DNA of 17,383 nt from positions 1 through 17,383 of the forward strand of contig JAEWMH010000175.1 in the NCBI GenBank assembly GCA_023393235.1, read 5' to 3'. Position 1 is the stretch's first letter. Each line of letters opens with the position of its first letter. Positions 1-6,455 of the stretch are shown here, one piece after another. The position numbers were made by a program, and so were the translations under genes. The notes beneath the pieces were generated by a model that was given only the letters and a program-made list of their open reading frames with translations, had not been told where the DNA came from and ran no database searches. This stretch comes from Bacillota bacterium (GTDB taxonomy: Bacteria > Bacillota > Bacilli > Paenibacillales > NBRC-103111).

Positions 1-399
1 GTGTTCGACAGGCTGGCCTCCTTGGAGGAGTGGGTGTGCAAGGACCTGGACCCGTATACGGGGCTGGGGCATATGAGTAAATTCGCCGGACAGGATGAGT
101 TCCAATATGTCATCGGCAAATTTATGGAGCGGGAAGCCCCAGTGCCTGACGGCATGTATGCCGAGCTGGTCCCGGCGGGAACCGTGGCGAAAATGTGGAT
201 AGAAGGCGACACATTGAACGACATTATCGACTGCGCCTACCTGCTTGCTTCGGAGGCTATCGCCAAAACAGGGTACAAAATCGATCATGAGCAGTTCTAC
301 TGGTGCGACATCTACACCTATTCCCGATATTGCACCCCAATGGAAAAAGGGGAAAAGATCATGCTGGACTATATCATGCCTGTGGTAAGGAACGGATAG
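1..399 (+). CDS. Effector-binding-domain protein (GyrI/AraC-effector-like), 3' end
   Basis: This open frame runs from the window edge to a TAG stop and gives 132 residues. The first codon is GTG, but it has no visible ribosome binding site inside the window and is probably internal, so I treat the gene as truncated at its 5' end. The sequence looks like a GyrI-like/AraC effector-binding domain: charged and aromatic strands and an ending of the form YIMPV, similar to the WIPV endings of the two AraC-type regulators further right in the window. Such domains bind small hydrophobic ligands and are usually attached to an AraC or MerR DNA-binding domain, which would lie outside the window. I cannot tell which. 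It could also be a stand-alone effector-binding protein. It converges on the acetyltransferase gene, with only 24 bases between the stop codons and no clear terminator. Confidence 0.6.
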   Translation: MFDRLASLEEWVCKDLDPYTGLGHMSKFAGQDEFQYVIGKFMEREAPVPDGMYAELVPAGTVAKMWIEGDTLNDIIDCAYLLASEAIAKTGYKIDHEQFYWCDIYTYSRYCTPMEKGEKIMLDYIMPVVRNG

Positions 400-423
400 A
401 TCCGGCTCTTCCAATCCGTCCGG

Positions 424-1329
424 CTAAAGACGCTTCTCCCATACATAACTGGTGAAGGCGGGGACAAAACCCAGCTTCTTGTAGAAGGCCATGGTGGACC
501 CCACATACACCTTCTCCGCGCCGTACCCGGCCAAACGGTACAGACCCTCCTCAATTACGGCACGGCCCAAACCCTTAAGCCGGGATTCGGGGATAGTCCC
601 CACCGGCTCCAGAATGCCGTGCCGGTTCACCGGGTCGTACCACAGTGTGCAGAAGGACACTACCTCGCCGGAGGCATCGACTACCGACAAATCCAGCTCG
701 GCACGGTAATCAGGGGCCTCCTTCATCCGTTGAAAAGCCTGCGGCCAGGTCATGTCCCCCACTGCCGAATAGTAGCCGAAAGCCTTGGCATGGGCCAGAG
801 CTTTGGCCTCGGGAGTAACGCCGGTCCCTGCTTCCACACAGTAGCCCTCCGGCAGCACCGGGCGGACCGCCTTCTCTAATGATAAGACAGACAGAGTATC
901 CTCCCAGCCCAGCTTGGTGTACCCCCGCTCATAAGCGATGGCCTCCCGCAGAGAGTCACCGGCCGGAATCCGCAGCCGGAGTACCCGCTGGTCCTTATCC
1001 TGCAGAGGCAAAGTAAGCTCGGCAAAGGCGAACATCTCCTCCAGAGTAGAGGCTGGTAATGGTGTACGCACCTGAAAAAAAGCTTCGCCGCGGTTTTCCC
1101 CTTCGGAATTGACCACTCCTGCAATCACTCCGTTAACGTCCTCCCAAATGCCTACCGTTTGTTCCCAGCTGTCGTATGTATGGTTCATCGTATGGCTGAC
1201 CATCCGGCAAAAATTCCAGCGGTCAATCAGCCAATTCCCCAGATTGCCGGATTCCGCGAAGCTCTCCACCAGCATATTGCGGACTGCTGTGAAATCCTGC
1301 GGGCGGTATGTGCGCAGCTTCAAGCTCAT
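424..1329 (-). CDS. GNAT family N-acetyltransferase
   Basis: This 301-residue protein is read on the minus strand. I chose the ATG at 1329 because GGGGGG lies about 8 bases upstream and the protein then starts MSLKLRTYRPQDF, a typical first strand of the GNAT fold. A longer frame to 1434 has no good ribosome site. Near the C-terminus the stretch ESRLKGLGRAVIEEGL fits GNAT motif A (R-x-x-G-x-G/A), which holds the acetyl-CoA pyrophosphate, and a later FYKKLGF is the usual GNAT motif B ending. At about 300 residues it is longer than a single GNAT domain (150 to 170), so the N-terminal half may be a degenerate second GNAT domain. The family transfers acetyl groups to amines. The substrate here is unknown. 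It converges on the effector-domain gene at 1-399 and diverges from the flavoprotein gene at 1567. Confidence 0.85.
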   Translation of the reverse strand: MSLKLRTYRPQDFTAVRNMLVESFAESGNLGNWLIDRWNFCRMVSHTMNHTYDSWEQTVGIWEDVNGVIAGVVNSEGENRGEAFFQVRTPLPASTLEEMFAFAELTLPLQDKDQRVLRLRIPAGDSLREAIAYERGYTKLGWEDTLSVLSLEKAVRPVLPEGYCVEAGTGVTPEAKALAHAKAFGYYSAVGDMTWPQAFQRMKEAPDYRAELDLSVVDASGEVVSFCTLWYDPVNRHGILEPVGTIPESRLKGLGRAVIEEGLYRLAGYGAEKVYVGSTMAFYKKLGFVPAFTSYVWEKRL

Positions 1330-1566
1330 ATAATTCCCCCCTTTGTTTCTCCATGTCTGAAATGTATGACCGTTACGAAGATTCCTGACGTCTGCTATAT
1401 TATCAGAAAATGGAAGGTCCCCCCTATGCCGCAAATCGTTATAACCGTTTTTTCAAAACTGTATCCAGAAAAAAAGTAGAAAGTGGCTGTTTTCGTCATG
1501 TCTGAACCACTGTATGCTTGATCCATTGACCGTTCTTATTGCAGCATATACAGGAGGATAACCGGC

Positions 1567-1935
1567 ATGTTCAACGAAAAATTTCATGAAGTGATCGCCC
1601 ATGAGGGAGTAGTATCTATTGTGACCAACGGGGAGGATGGGGCCCATGTGTCCAACACCTGGAATTCCTATCTGGTGCTGGAGGGAGATAGAATCCTGAT
1701 TCCCGCCGCCGGTATGCGCAAGACGCAAGCCAACATTGAGCACAACAGCCAAGTGAAGCTGACCCTGGGTACAAAAGAGGTGATGGGTTACCGGCATATG
1801 GGGACCGGATTTCTGATTGAAGGCACAGCCCGCTTTCTTACCGATGGCCCTTCCTACAGCCTGATGAAGGACAAGTTTCCGTTTCTCAGCAGAGTGCTGA
1901 TAGTGGAGCCTGCCTCCGTCAAGCAAACCCTCTGA
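1567..1935 (+). CDS. Pyridoxamine 5'-phosphate oxidase-family FMN-binding protein
   Basis: This 122-residue protein has the split-barrel flavin reductase/PNPOx fold signature: an N-terminal helix, then VVSIVTNGEDGAHVSNTWNS and VLEGDRILIPAAGMRKT, followed by later strands that include GTGFLIEGTARFL. Small proteins of this class bind FMN or F420-like cofactors and carry out redox reactions on small molecules. The physiological substrate cannot be read from the sequence. The start is clear: an AGGAGG site at about 1552 precedes the ATG. Upstream, 1330-1566 is a divergent intergenic region shared with the acetyltransferase gene. I see only weak promoter candidates there, for example TATGCT near 1513. 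The gene ends 27 bases before the -35 of the riboswitch promoter, so it is probably transcribed separately from gdnCD. Confidence 0.8.
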   Translation: MFNEKFHEVIAHEGVVSIVTNGEDGAHVSNTWNSYLVLEGDRILIPAAGMRKTQANIEHNSQVKLTLGTKEVMGYRHMGTGFLIEGTARFLTDGPSYSLMKDKFPFLSRVLIVEPASVKQTL

Positions 1936-1961
1936 TGGACAATCCTTCCTGTGCAAAAGCC

Positions 1962-1989
1962 TTGACACCCCGCACCCATTGTGTATAAT
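1962..1989 (+). promoter_or_regulatory. Sigma-A promoter of the guanidine riboswitch / gdnCD operon
   Basis: A consensus TTGACA (1962-1967) and a consensus TATAAT (1984-1989) are separated by 16 bp. Transcription should start near 1996, just before the riboswitch. Both hexamers are perfect, so control is expected after initiation, at the riboswitch terminator. Confidence 0.85.
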
Positions 1990-2007
1990 GGGCATCAACC
2001 GCATAAA

Positions 2008-2139
2008 TAGCTTTCTAGGGTTCCGCAGCTTATGGCTGGCCTGGTCCGAGAGAAAGCGGCAGTCTTCGGACTGCTGACACGGAGGGACAAAAGCCCGGGA
2101 GAATAGCTGCATTCAGCAGTTTATTCTTCCGGGCTTTTT
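2008..2139 (+). promoter_or_regulatory. Guanidine-I (ykkC) riboswitch with intrinsic terminator
   Basis: The leader carries the conserved ykkC-class blocks in order: CTAGGGTTCCG at about 2016, CTGGTCCGAGAG at 2041, ACACGGAGGGACAAAAG at about 2077, and AGCCCGGGAGA at 2092. These belong to the guanidine-I aptamer. The last block is also the 5' arm of a long terminator hairpin at 2091-2139. AAGCCCGGGAGAATA pairs with TATTCTTCCGGGCTT with one G-U pair, an inner GCTGC/GCAGT stem caps it, and five T residues follow. This arrangement fits an ON switch: guanidinium binding holds the 3' aptamer segment and prevents the terminator, allowing gdnCD expression. The family and downstream genes agree, so I am confident. 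The exact aptamer boundary is approximate. Confidence 0.93.
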
Positions 2140-2191
2140 ACGTTTATGCTCCGGACTGCGGGAAGCCTAGAACATATAAGGAGGAGAAACC

Positions 2192-2533
2192 ATGGACAAA
2201 AATTGGGCATCTGTTGGTATAGCGGCACTATTCGAGGTGGGCTGGGTGATCGGGATGAAGCATGCGGAGGGACCGGTTGAAATTACGGGAACCGTGATTG
2301 CCATTATCGCCAGCTTTTATCTGATGATCCGCGCTTCCCGGGCGCTTCCGGTAGGGACGGTGTACGCGGTGTTTGTCGGGCTGGGGACCGCCGGAACGGT
2401 GGTGGCGGAGCTGCTGCTGTTTGATGCGCAGGCAAATGGGCTGAAGATTCTGCTGATCGCGCTTTTGCTGGCCGGGGTTACCGGCTTGAAGCTGCTCAGC
2501 CCGAAACCAGAAACGGAACAGGAGGCGCGATAA
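2192..2533 (+). CDS. gdnC: SMR-family guanidinium exporter subunit GdnC (YkkC-like)
   Basis: This is a 113-residue small multidrug resistance (SMR) protein with four predicted membrane helices (roughly residues 5-22, 32-48, 58-77 and 84-102). The conserved glutamate of helix 1 is in FEVGWVIGMKHA, and the SMR signature PVGTVYAVFVGLGTAGTV forms helix 3. It resembles B. subtilis YkkC. SMR proteins work as dual-topology or hetero-dimers in the cytoplasmic membrane and exchange protons for a cationic substrate. The guanidine-I riboswitch directly upstream makes guanidinium the expected substrate. An AAGGAGGAG site precedes the ATG. gdnD starts 3 bases after the stop, so the two are co-translated as a pair. 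Confidence 0.93.
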   Translation: MDKNWASVGIAALFEVGWVIGMKHAEGPVEITGTVIAIIASFYLMIRASRALPVGTVYAVFVGLGTAGTVVAELLLFDAQANGLKILLIALLLAGVTGLKLLSPKPETEQEAR

Positions 2534-2536
2534 ACC

Positions 2537-2851
2537 ATGGAATGGATGTTTCTCATATTGGCCGGATTGTTTGAGATGCTTGGTGTAGCCATGATTAATA
2601 AACTGAATAAGGAACAGAGCTGGAGAGCCTTCCTTTACATGGCGGGCGGATTTACGCTAAGCTTCCTTTTCCTGTCCCAAGCCATGAAGGTGCTGCCCAT
2701 GGGCACGGCATATGCCATATGGACGGGCATCGGGGCTTCCGGCGGCGCAATTCTTGGCATGGTGGTTTACGGAGAACCCCGCAATCTGCCGCGGATTCTT
2801 TGTATTGCCACTGTGCTGGCCGCCGCTGTAGGCTTAAAGCTGGTGGGTTAG
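2537..2851 (+). CDS. gdnD: SMR-family guanidinium exporter subunit GdnD (YkkD-like)
   Basis: This 104-residue protein is the second subunit of the SMR pair, resembling B. subtilis YkkD. It has four membrane helices, a helix-1 glutamate (LFEMLGVAMINK) and the SMR motif PMGTAYAIWTGIGASGG in helix 3. The partner subunits normally sit in opposite membrane orientations to form one antiparallel transporter. An AGGAGG at about 2520, inside the end of gdnC, lies upstream of the ATG. The stop is followed by about 90 bases before the convergent DUF1349 gene. That gap holds a short CCGGG/CCCGG dyad near 2919-2938 but no T-run, so I do not call a terminator. Confidence 0.92.
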   Translation: MEWMFLILAGLFEMLGVAMINKLNKEQSWRAFLYMAGGFTLSFLFLSQAMKVLPMGTAYAIWTGIGASGGAILGMVVYGEPRNLPRILCIATVLAAAVGLKLVG

Positions 2852-2942
2852 GGCGTGTTTGCTAGTGGCTTTCCAAAAAGTCCGTCAAGATGAATAAATA
2901 CTCGGCAGAAAGGACCGGGAGGGAGTTAGCCCGGAGGACCGG

Positions 2943-3551
2943 TTACCCCGGCAAAACCTTAGCGCTTTTTACCGGCTTGGCTTCCAGCCTCAGGAATTCA
3001 AAGGAGACGCTGCAGCTTTTGCCAATCGGGGCTTGAGCCAGGACACCTGCTTTAATTTTCTCCGGCATCTCTATGTTGAAATAGCGGATCAGCGTCCAGG
3101 CTGCGCCGTCCAGTGAATAGTAGAAACCGAAGCAGCTGCCGGACCGAAGCACTCTCAGATAAGGCTGAACTTCGCCGATCACATGCGAGGGACAGTCATC
3201 GGAAACAGCCCTGGTGACAACGCTTACAATAGAAGGCCCTGTTTTCCAATTTTCGTAACACAGCTTGGCCCAACGGGTTTCGTCCGCCATAATCAGCAGG
3301 CATCCGGCGTCAAACCATTTCAGCATTTTGATGCCAACCCGCGTGGTCAGATCAAAATCCCCTTTTACCTCCGCATACAAAAATGGCGCCGTCACATCGA
3401 TGCTTCCGCTCTCCGGATCATTAAAAAAGTTGGTGGACGGCGGCGCCTCCACCACCAGCCCCTGAGGGCCAAAGCTCCACTTCTCCGGCTCATTCAGCCA
3501 AAAGAGGCCGTTGGCCATACTCATGCCTGCCATTCCCTGAAACAGATTCAT
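2943..3551 (-). CDS. DUF1349 (concanavalin A-like fold) domain protein
   Basis: This 202-residue minus-strand protein matches the DUF1349 pattern. It has an N-terminal W-F-P segment with EPPxTNFF-like residues (APPSTNFFNDPESG), a strand rich in acidic residues, DAGCLLIMADETRWAKLC in the middle, and a C-terminal FGFYYSLDGAAWTLIRYF strand pair. The family adopts a lectin/laminin-G-like beta sandwich, and members are often described as YesU-like or carbohydrate-associated. No enzyme role is established from this sequence. No signal peptide is visible, so it is probably cytoplasmic. The ATG at 3551 has a GGGAG site about 11 bases upstream. In-frame ATG codons at residues 7, 10 and 12 are alternatives. 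It appears to be monocistronic, with its own promoter at 3608-3636. Confidence 0.75.
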   Translation of the reverse strand: MNLFQGMAGMSMANGLFWLNEPEKWSFGPQGLVVEAPPSTNFFNDPESGSIDVTAPFLYAEVKGDFDLTTRVGIKMLKWFDAGCLLIMADETRWAKLCYENWKTGPSIVSVVTRAVSDDCPSHVIGEVQPYLRVLRSGSCFGFYYSLDGAAWTLIRYFNIEMPEKIKAGVLAQAPIGKSCSVSFEFLRLEAKPVKSAKVLPG

Positions 3552-3607
3552 TCCATTCCAGCTCCCGTTATGATGGTATAAGATGCCGCGGTTATTTCCC
3601 TTGTCCG

Positions 3608-3636
3608 TTATTAGACGTCCGCATACATCGTATCAA
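3608..3636 (-). promoter_or_regulatory. Promoter of the DUF1349 gene
   Basis: Read on the minus strand, TTGATA (3636-3631) and TAATAA (3613-3608) are separated by exactly 17 bp, a good sigma-A match. The predicted start is near 3601, giving a leader of about 50 bases before the ATG at 3551. Confidence 0.6.
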
Positions 3637-3713
3637 ATAAACAGCTTCTTTTCCAGCATTTAGAAGGCTGCATCTTAGGAGGGGGCCTTTAAATTAGGTC
3701 TTGTTTGGTTTAA

Positions 3714-3739
3714 GGGGAGGCCATTGGCCTCTCTTTTTT
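3714..3739 (+). terminator. Orphan intrinsic terminator upstream of the DrrAB promoter
   Basis: GAGGCC (3717-3722), an ATT loop and GGCCTC (3726-3731) form a hairpin that can extend to about 9 bp with G-U pairs. It is followed by CTTTTTTG. It points in the plus direction, yet no plus-strand gene lies between 2851 and here. It may end gdnCD read-through or an unrecognised short transcript, or simply insulate the exporter promoter. The region 3552-3713 holds only the minus-strand promoter and nothing else that I recognise. Confidence 0.6.
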
Positions 3740-3758
3740 GTTGTGGTGGAAAAGTTTC

Positions 3759-3791
3759 GTTCATATTGAGTTCATAAACCTGCGATACCAT
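3759..3791 (+). promoter_or_regulatory. HssR-like direct repeat and -10 of the DrrAB-like operon
   Basis: GTTCAT (3759-3764) is repeated at 3770-3775, an 11-bp period typical of OmpR/PhoB-family regulator sites. Exactly 10 bases after the second copy lies TACCAT (3786-3791), a 4-of-6 match to TATAAT. No -35 is visible, so the repeat takes its place, as in activator-dependent promoters. The longer form GTTCATATT-GA-GTTCATAAA matches 16 of 18 defined bases of the HssR consensus as I remember it (GTTCATATT-N2-GTTCATATT, from the hrtAB promoter). The expected start near 3798 gives a short leader to the ATG at 3824. Confidence 0.6.
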
Positions 3792-3823
3792 GCCAATATC
3801 AACGGATCAGGGAGGCAATGGAG

Positions 3824-4855
3824 ATGGAGAAAAAGAAAAGAGAAACAAATGCCGCCGGCGGACAGTGGGCGGTGGAAGCCAGCGGGCTGGTCAAAACCTT
3901 CGGGGACAACCGGGCCGTGGACGGTGTGAATCTGCGAGTGAAAACCGGCAGTATATACGGGGTGCTTGGACCGAATGGAGCAGGCAAAACCACCACCATC
4001 CGGATGCTGGCGACGCTATTGAGGCCGGACGCCGGTTCGGCGCAGATTTTTGGGCATGATGTGGGAAGGGAGCCCCATGTTGTGCGGCAGCTGATCGGCG
4101 TTACGGGGCAATATGCATCCGTGGATGAATCCTTAAGCGCCACGGAGAATCTGGTGATTTTCTCCCGGCTGCTGGGGCTGTCCCGGGTGGACGCGAAGAG
4201 GAAGGCGGCGGAGCTGCTGGAGGAGTTCGGTCTGACAGAGGCAGCGAAGCGGCCCCTGAAGAATTTCTGCGGGGGAATGCGGCGCCGGCTGGATCTGGCC
4301 GCCAGTCTCATCGCCCAGCCGCCGCTGATCTTTCTGGATGAACCGACTACCGGCCTTGACCCCCGGACCCGGGCCCAAATGTGGGAAACCATCCGGCGTT
4401 TGGTCAAAACGGGCTCCACTGTGCTTTTGACCACCCAATACCTGGATGAAGCGGATCAGCTGGCGGACCGGATCGCTGTTATCGACCGCGGCCATGTGGT
4501 AGCGGAAGGTACGGTGGATGAGCTGAAAATGTCGGTAGGCACTGCATCCCTGCAGCTGCGGGTGGCAGAGCCGCTGGAAACGGAGCATGCCCGGCGGAAG
4601 GTGGAGCAGGTGCTGCAGGTGCGGGCGGCAGTTTCGGCGGAGGCCGGAAAAATTACGGCACCAATGTCTGATCCCGACAAAGTGGCGGATCTGCTTATCG
4701 CCCTCCGGGAGGAAGGCATCCGCCTGGCGGAAATGAGCATGCAGAAGCCGACGCTGGATGAGGTGTTCCTGACCATTACCGGAGATGCGCCGGCAGAAGA
4801 TAAGCCGTCCGGGCAGCACACGGCAGCACCTCAATTGAAGGAGGCAAACGTATGA
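3824..4855 (+). CDS. DrrA-type ABC exporter ATP-binding protein
   Basis: This protein of about 343 residues is the ATPase of a daunorubicin-resistance (DrrA) type ABC exporter. It has a Walker A (GPNGAGKTTT), a Q-loop region (IGVTGQYASVDESL), a signature reading CGGMRRRLDLAASL, a Walker B (PLIFLDEPTTGLDP) and an H-loop in LLTTQYLDEADQLADR. The C-terminal DUF4162-like tail ends MQKPTLDEVFLTITG, which is typical of the DrrA branch. The signature begins with Cys where Ser is most common. I place the start at the second ATG (3824), because GGGAGG (3810-3815) is 8 bases from it but only 2 bases from the ATG at 3818. The stop overlaps the permease start (ATGA). It would drive export of a hydrophobic or drug-like compound. 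The upstream direct repeat points to control by the adjacent two-component system. Confidence 0.92.
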   Translation: MEKKKRETNAAGGQWAVEASGLVKTFGDNRAVDGVNLRVKTGSIYGVLGPNGAGKTTTIRMLATLLRPDAGSAQIFGHDVGREPHVVRQLIGVTGQYASVDESLSATENLVIFSRLLGLSRVDAKRKAAELLEEFGLTEAAKRPLKNFCGGMRRRLDLAASLIAQPPLIFLDEPTTGLDPRTRAQMWETIRRLVKTGSTVLLTTQYLDEADQLADRIAVIDRGHVVAEGTVDELKMSVGTASLQLRVAEPLETEHARRKVEQVLQVRAAVSAEAGKITAPMSDPDKVADLLIALREEGIRLAEMSMQKPTLDEVFLTITGDAPAEDKPSGQHTAAPQLKEANV

Positions 4856-5667
4856 GCCAGACCACCATTACACCCGGTGCAGCCCGCCAACTGAAAAGCC
4901 GTAACAGCCTGGGCCAGACCATCCGGCATTCCTTAACCATGGCCTACCGCGGCCTGCTAAAGATCCGGCATACGCCGGAACAGCTATTTGATGTTACGAT
5001 TCAGCCGATTATTTTCACCCTGATGTTCACCTATATATTCGGTGGTGCTATCTCCGGGGATGTGGCCAGCTACCTGCCTATTATTATTCCCGGGATTTTG
5101 GTTCAGACGGTTATCACCACCTCGGTTGTCACGGGGGTCCAATTGCGGGAGGATATGGACAAAGGGGTGTTTGACCGCTTCAAGTCCCTTCCCATCGCGC
5201 GGATTGCCCCGCTGGCGGGGGCTCTTCTGGCGGATACGGTCCGTTATACCATTGCCACTGTGCTGACCTTCGTCATGGGATATCTGATGGGCTACAGTCC
5301 TGCCGGAGGGATAGAGCATGTGGCGCTTGCCGGGCTTTTGGTGATTGGCTGCTCCTGGGCCATCAGCTGGATTTTTGCCTTCTTCGGGGTGATTGCCCGG
5401 ACGGCCTCCAGTGTGCAGGGGATGTCCATGATTATTCTGTTTCCGTTAACCTTCTTATCCAATGCTTATGTGCCAGTGGAAACCATGCCCAAGTGGCTTC
5501 AGTGGTTTGCAAATATCAACCCCATCTCCCACTTGGTAAGTGCTGTCCGTGAGCTCACCAATGCAGGCACTGTAGGCAGCGATCTGGTGATTTCCCTGGT
5601 AGGTGCGGCTGTAATCGTAGCGGTATTCGCTCCTGCAACAGTACGGGCATATATGCGTAAGGCATAA
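4852..5667 (+). CDS. DrrB-type ABC-2 exporter permease
   Basis: This 271-residue integral membrane protein belongs to the ABC-2 transporter family. A cytoplasmic N-terminus carries an amphipathic stretch (residues 20-45, with TMAYRGLLKIRHTPEQLFD). About six membrane helices follow, the first near IIFTLMFTYIFGGAI. The ABC-2 signature region is PLTFLSNAYVPVETMPKWLQ, followed by ANINPISHLVSAVRELT, as expected for DrrB. It pairs with the ATPase encoded immediately upstream, whose stop it overlaps by 4 bases. The likely role is efflux of a toxic small molecule across the cytoplasmic membrane. The last codons (Arg-Lys-Ala-stop) fall within a 7-bp tandem repeat. A terminator follows at 5692, separating it from the regulator genes. 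Confidence 0.9.
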   Translation: MSQTTITPGAARQLKSRNSLGQTIRHSLTMAYRGLLKIRHTPEQLFDVTIQPIIFTLMFTYIFGGAISGDVASYLPIIIPGILVQTVITTSVVTGVQLREDMDKGVFDRFKSLPIARIAPLAGALLADTVRYTIATVLTFVMGYLMGYSPAGGIEHVALAGLLVIGCSWAISWIFAFFGVIARTASSVQGMSMIILFPLTFLSNAYVPVETMPKWLQWFANINPISHLVSAVRELTNAGTVGSDLVISLVGAAVIVAVFAPATVRAYMRKA

Positions 5668-5684
5668 GGCGTAAGGTGTAAGGC
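5657..5684 (+). repeat. Four tandem 7-bp units (GTAAGGC-like) over the permease stop
   Basis: The units GTAAGGC, ATAAGGC, GTAAGGT and GTAAGGC follow one another, with a partial fifth AAGGC. The second unit contains the TAA stop (5665-5667) of the permease. Variation in copy number is possible, but would affect at most the last residues. Confidence 0.7.
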
Positions 5685-5691
5685 AAGGCAG

Positions 5692-5712
5692 AACGCCGGA
5701 AACGGCGTTTTT
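5692..5712 (+). terminator. Intrinsic terminator after the DrrAB-like operon
   Basis: AACGCCG (5692-5698), a GAAA tetraloop and CGGCGTT (5703-5709) run into a stretch of five T residues ending at 5712. It separates the exporter genes from the regulator genes. A perfect TTGACA at 5728-5733 follows but has a poor -10 (CAAGGT, 5751-5756), so the regulator promoter is uncertain. Confidence 0.85.
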
Positions 5713-5774
5713 GCCGCACCCGGAGTCTTGACAAACAGGGCTGCATCAGGCAAGGTTTTCGTGGAGGTGGCGTT

Positions 5775-6455
5775 ATGACCCGGATATTGGTTGTGGATGA
5801 CGACTTGCATATACGCGAAATGGTCCGGCATTTTCTTAAGTCTGAGGGCTGGGAGGTGCTGGAGGCGTCGGACGGCCGGGAGGCTTTGGCTGTCCTGGCG
5901 GACACTCCGGCGGACCTGGTGATTCTGGATATTATGATGCCGGGAATGGACGGCTGGGAGCTGTGCCGCGAGTTAAGGGAGCAGGAGGAAAACCTGCCGC
6001 TTTTGATGTTGACCGCCAAAGGGGAGGCCGCTCAGATTGTGAAGGGTTTTGCTCTGGGCACGGACGACTACATCGCAAAACCCTTCGACCCCATGGTGCT
6101 GGTGGCCCGGGTCAAGGCGCTATTGAAGCGGTACCGGATTCTCTCCTCCCAAATGGTGCAGCTGGGGAGTCTGGTGCTCCGCCGGGACACATATCAGTGT
6201 ATGGACGGTGCGGAGGAGATTACGCTCCCCTTGAAGGAATTCGAGCTGTTATTCAAGCTGGCGGGTTATCCGGGTAAAACCTTCACCCGGGACCAGCTTA
6301 TTGAGCAAATCTGGGGGTATGATTACGAAGGGGATGAACGGACGGTGGATGTGCATATTAAACGGCTGCGGGAGCGGTTTCCGGAAGATCGGCACACCTT
6401 CAAGATCAGCACGATCCGCGGCCTGGGCTACCGTTTGGAGGTCATCCAGCCATGA
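5775..6455 (+). CDS. OmpR-family response regulator, HssR-like
   Basis: This 226-residue response regulator has a receiver domain (residues 1-115) and a winged-helix DNA-binding domain (about 130-224). Receiver residues are present: acidic D8-D10, phospho-acceptor D52 in DLVILDIMMPGMDG, T80 and K102 (IAKPFDP). The wing and recognition region reads GYDYEGDERTVDVHIKRLR, which closely resembles the haem-stress regulator HssR, as does the preceding FTRDQLIEQIWG. Similar strings occur in other regulators, so this is suggestive only. GGAGGTGG precedes the ATG. The gene overlaps the kinase gene by ATGA. It is the natural candidate to bind the HssR-like repeat at 3759 and to activate the exporter operon that ends just upstream. 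Confidence 0.93.
   Translation: MTRILVVDDDLHIREMVRHFLKSEGWEVLEASDGREALAVLADTPADLVILDIMMPGMDGWELCRELREQEENLPLLMLTAKGEAAQIVKGFALGTDDYIAKPFDPMVLVARVKALLKRYRILSSQMVQLGSLVLRRDTYQCMDGAEEITLPLKEFELLFKLAGYPGKTFTRDQLIEQIWGYDYEGDERTVDVHIKRLRERFPEDRHTFKISTIRGLGYRLEVIQP

Noticed and set aside
1453..2112. 219-codon minus-strand frame covering the flavoprotein and riboswitch
   Set aside because: It overlaps the whole PNPOx-like gene and half of a structured riboswitch and has no start signal.
2852..2942. Terminator after gdnD
   Set aside because: The CCGGG/CCCGG dyad near 2919-2938 is short and lacks a T-run.
4133..4834. Long minus-strand open frame antisense to the DrrA-like gene
   Set aside because: It has no ribosome site and no recognisable domain, and its composition follows the real gene on the other strand; it is a shadow of GC-rich coding DNA.
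5728..5756. Sigma-A promoter of the HssR-like regulator gene
   Set aside because: TTGACA is perfect, but the hexamer 17 bp later is CAAGGT; too poor to list as a supported promoter.
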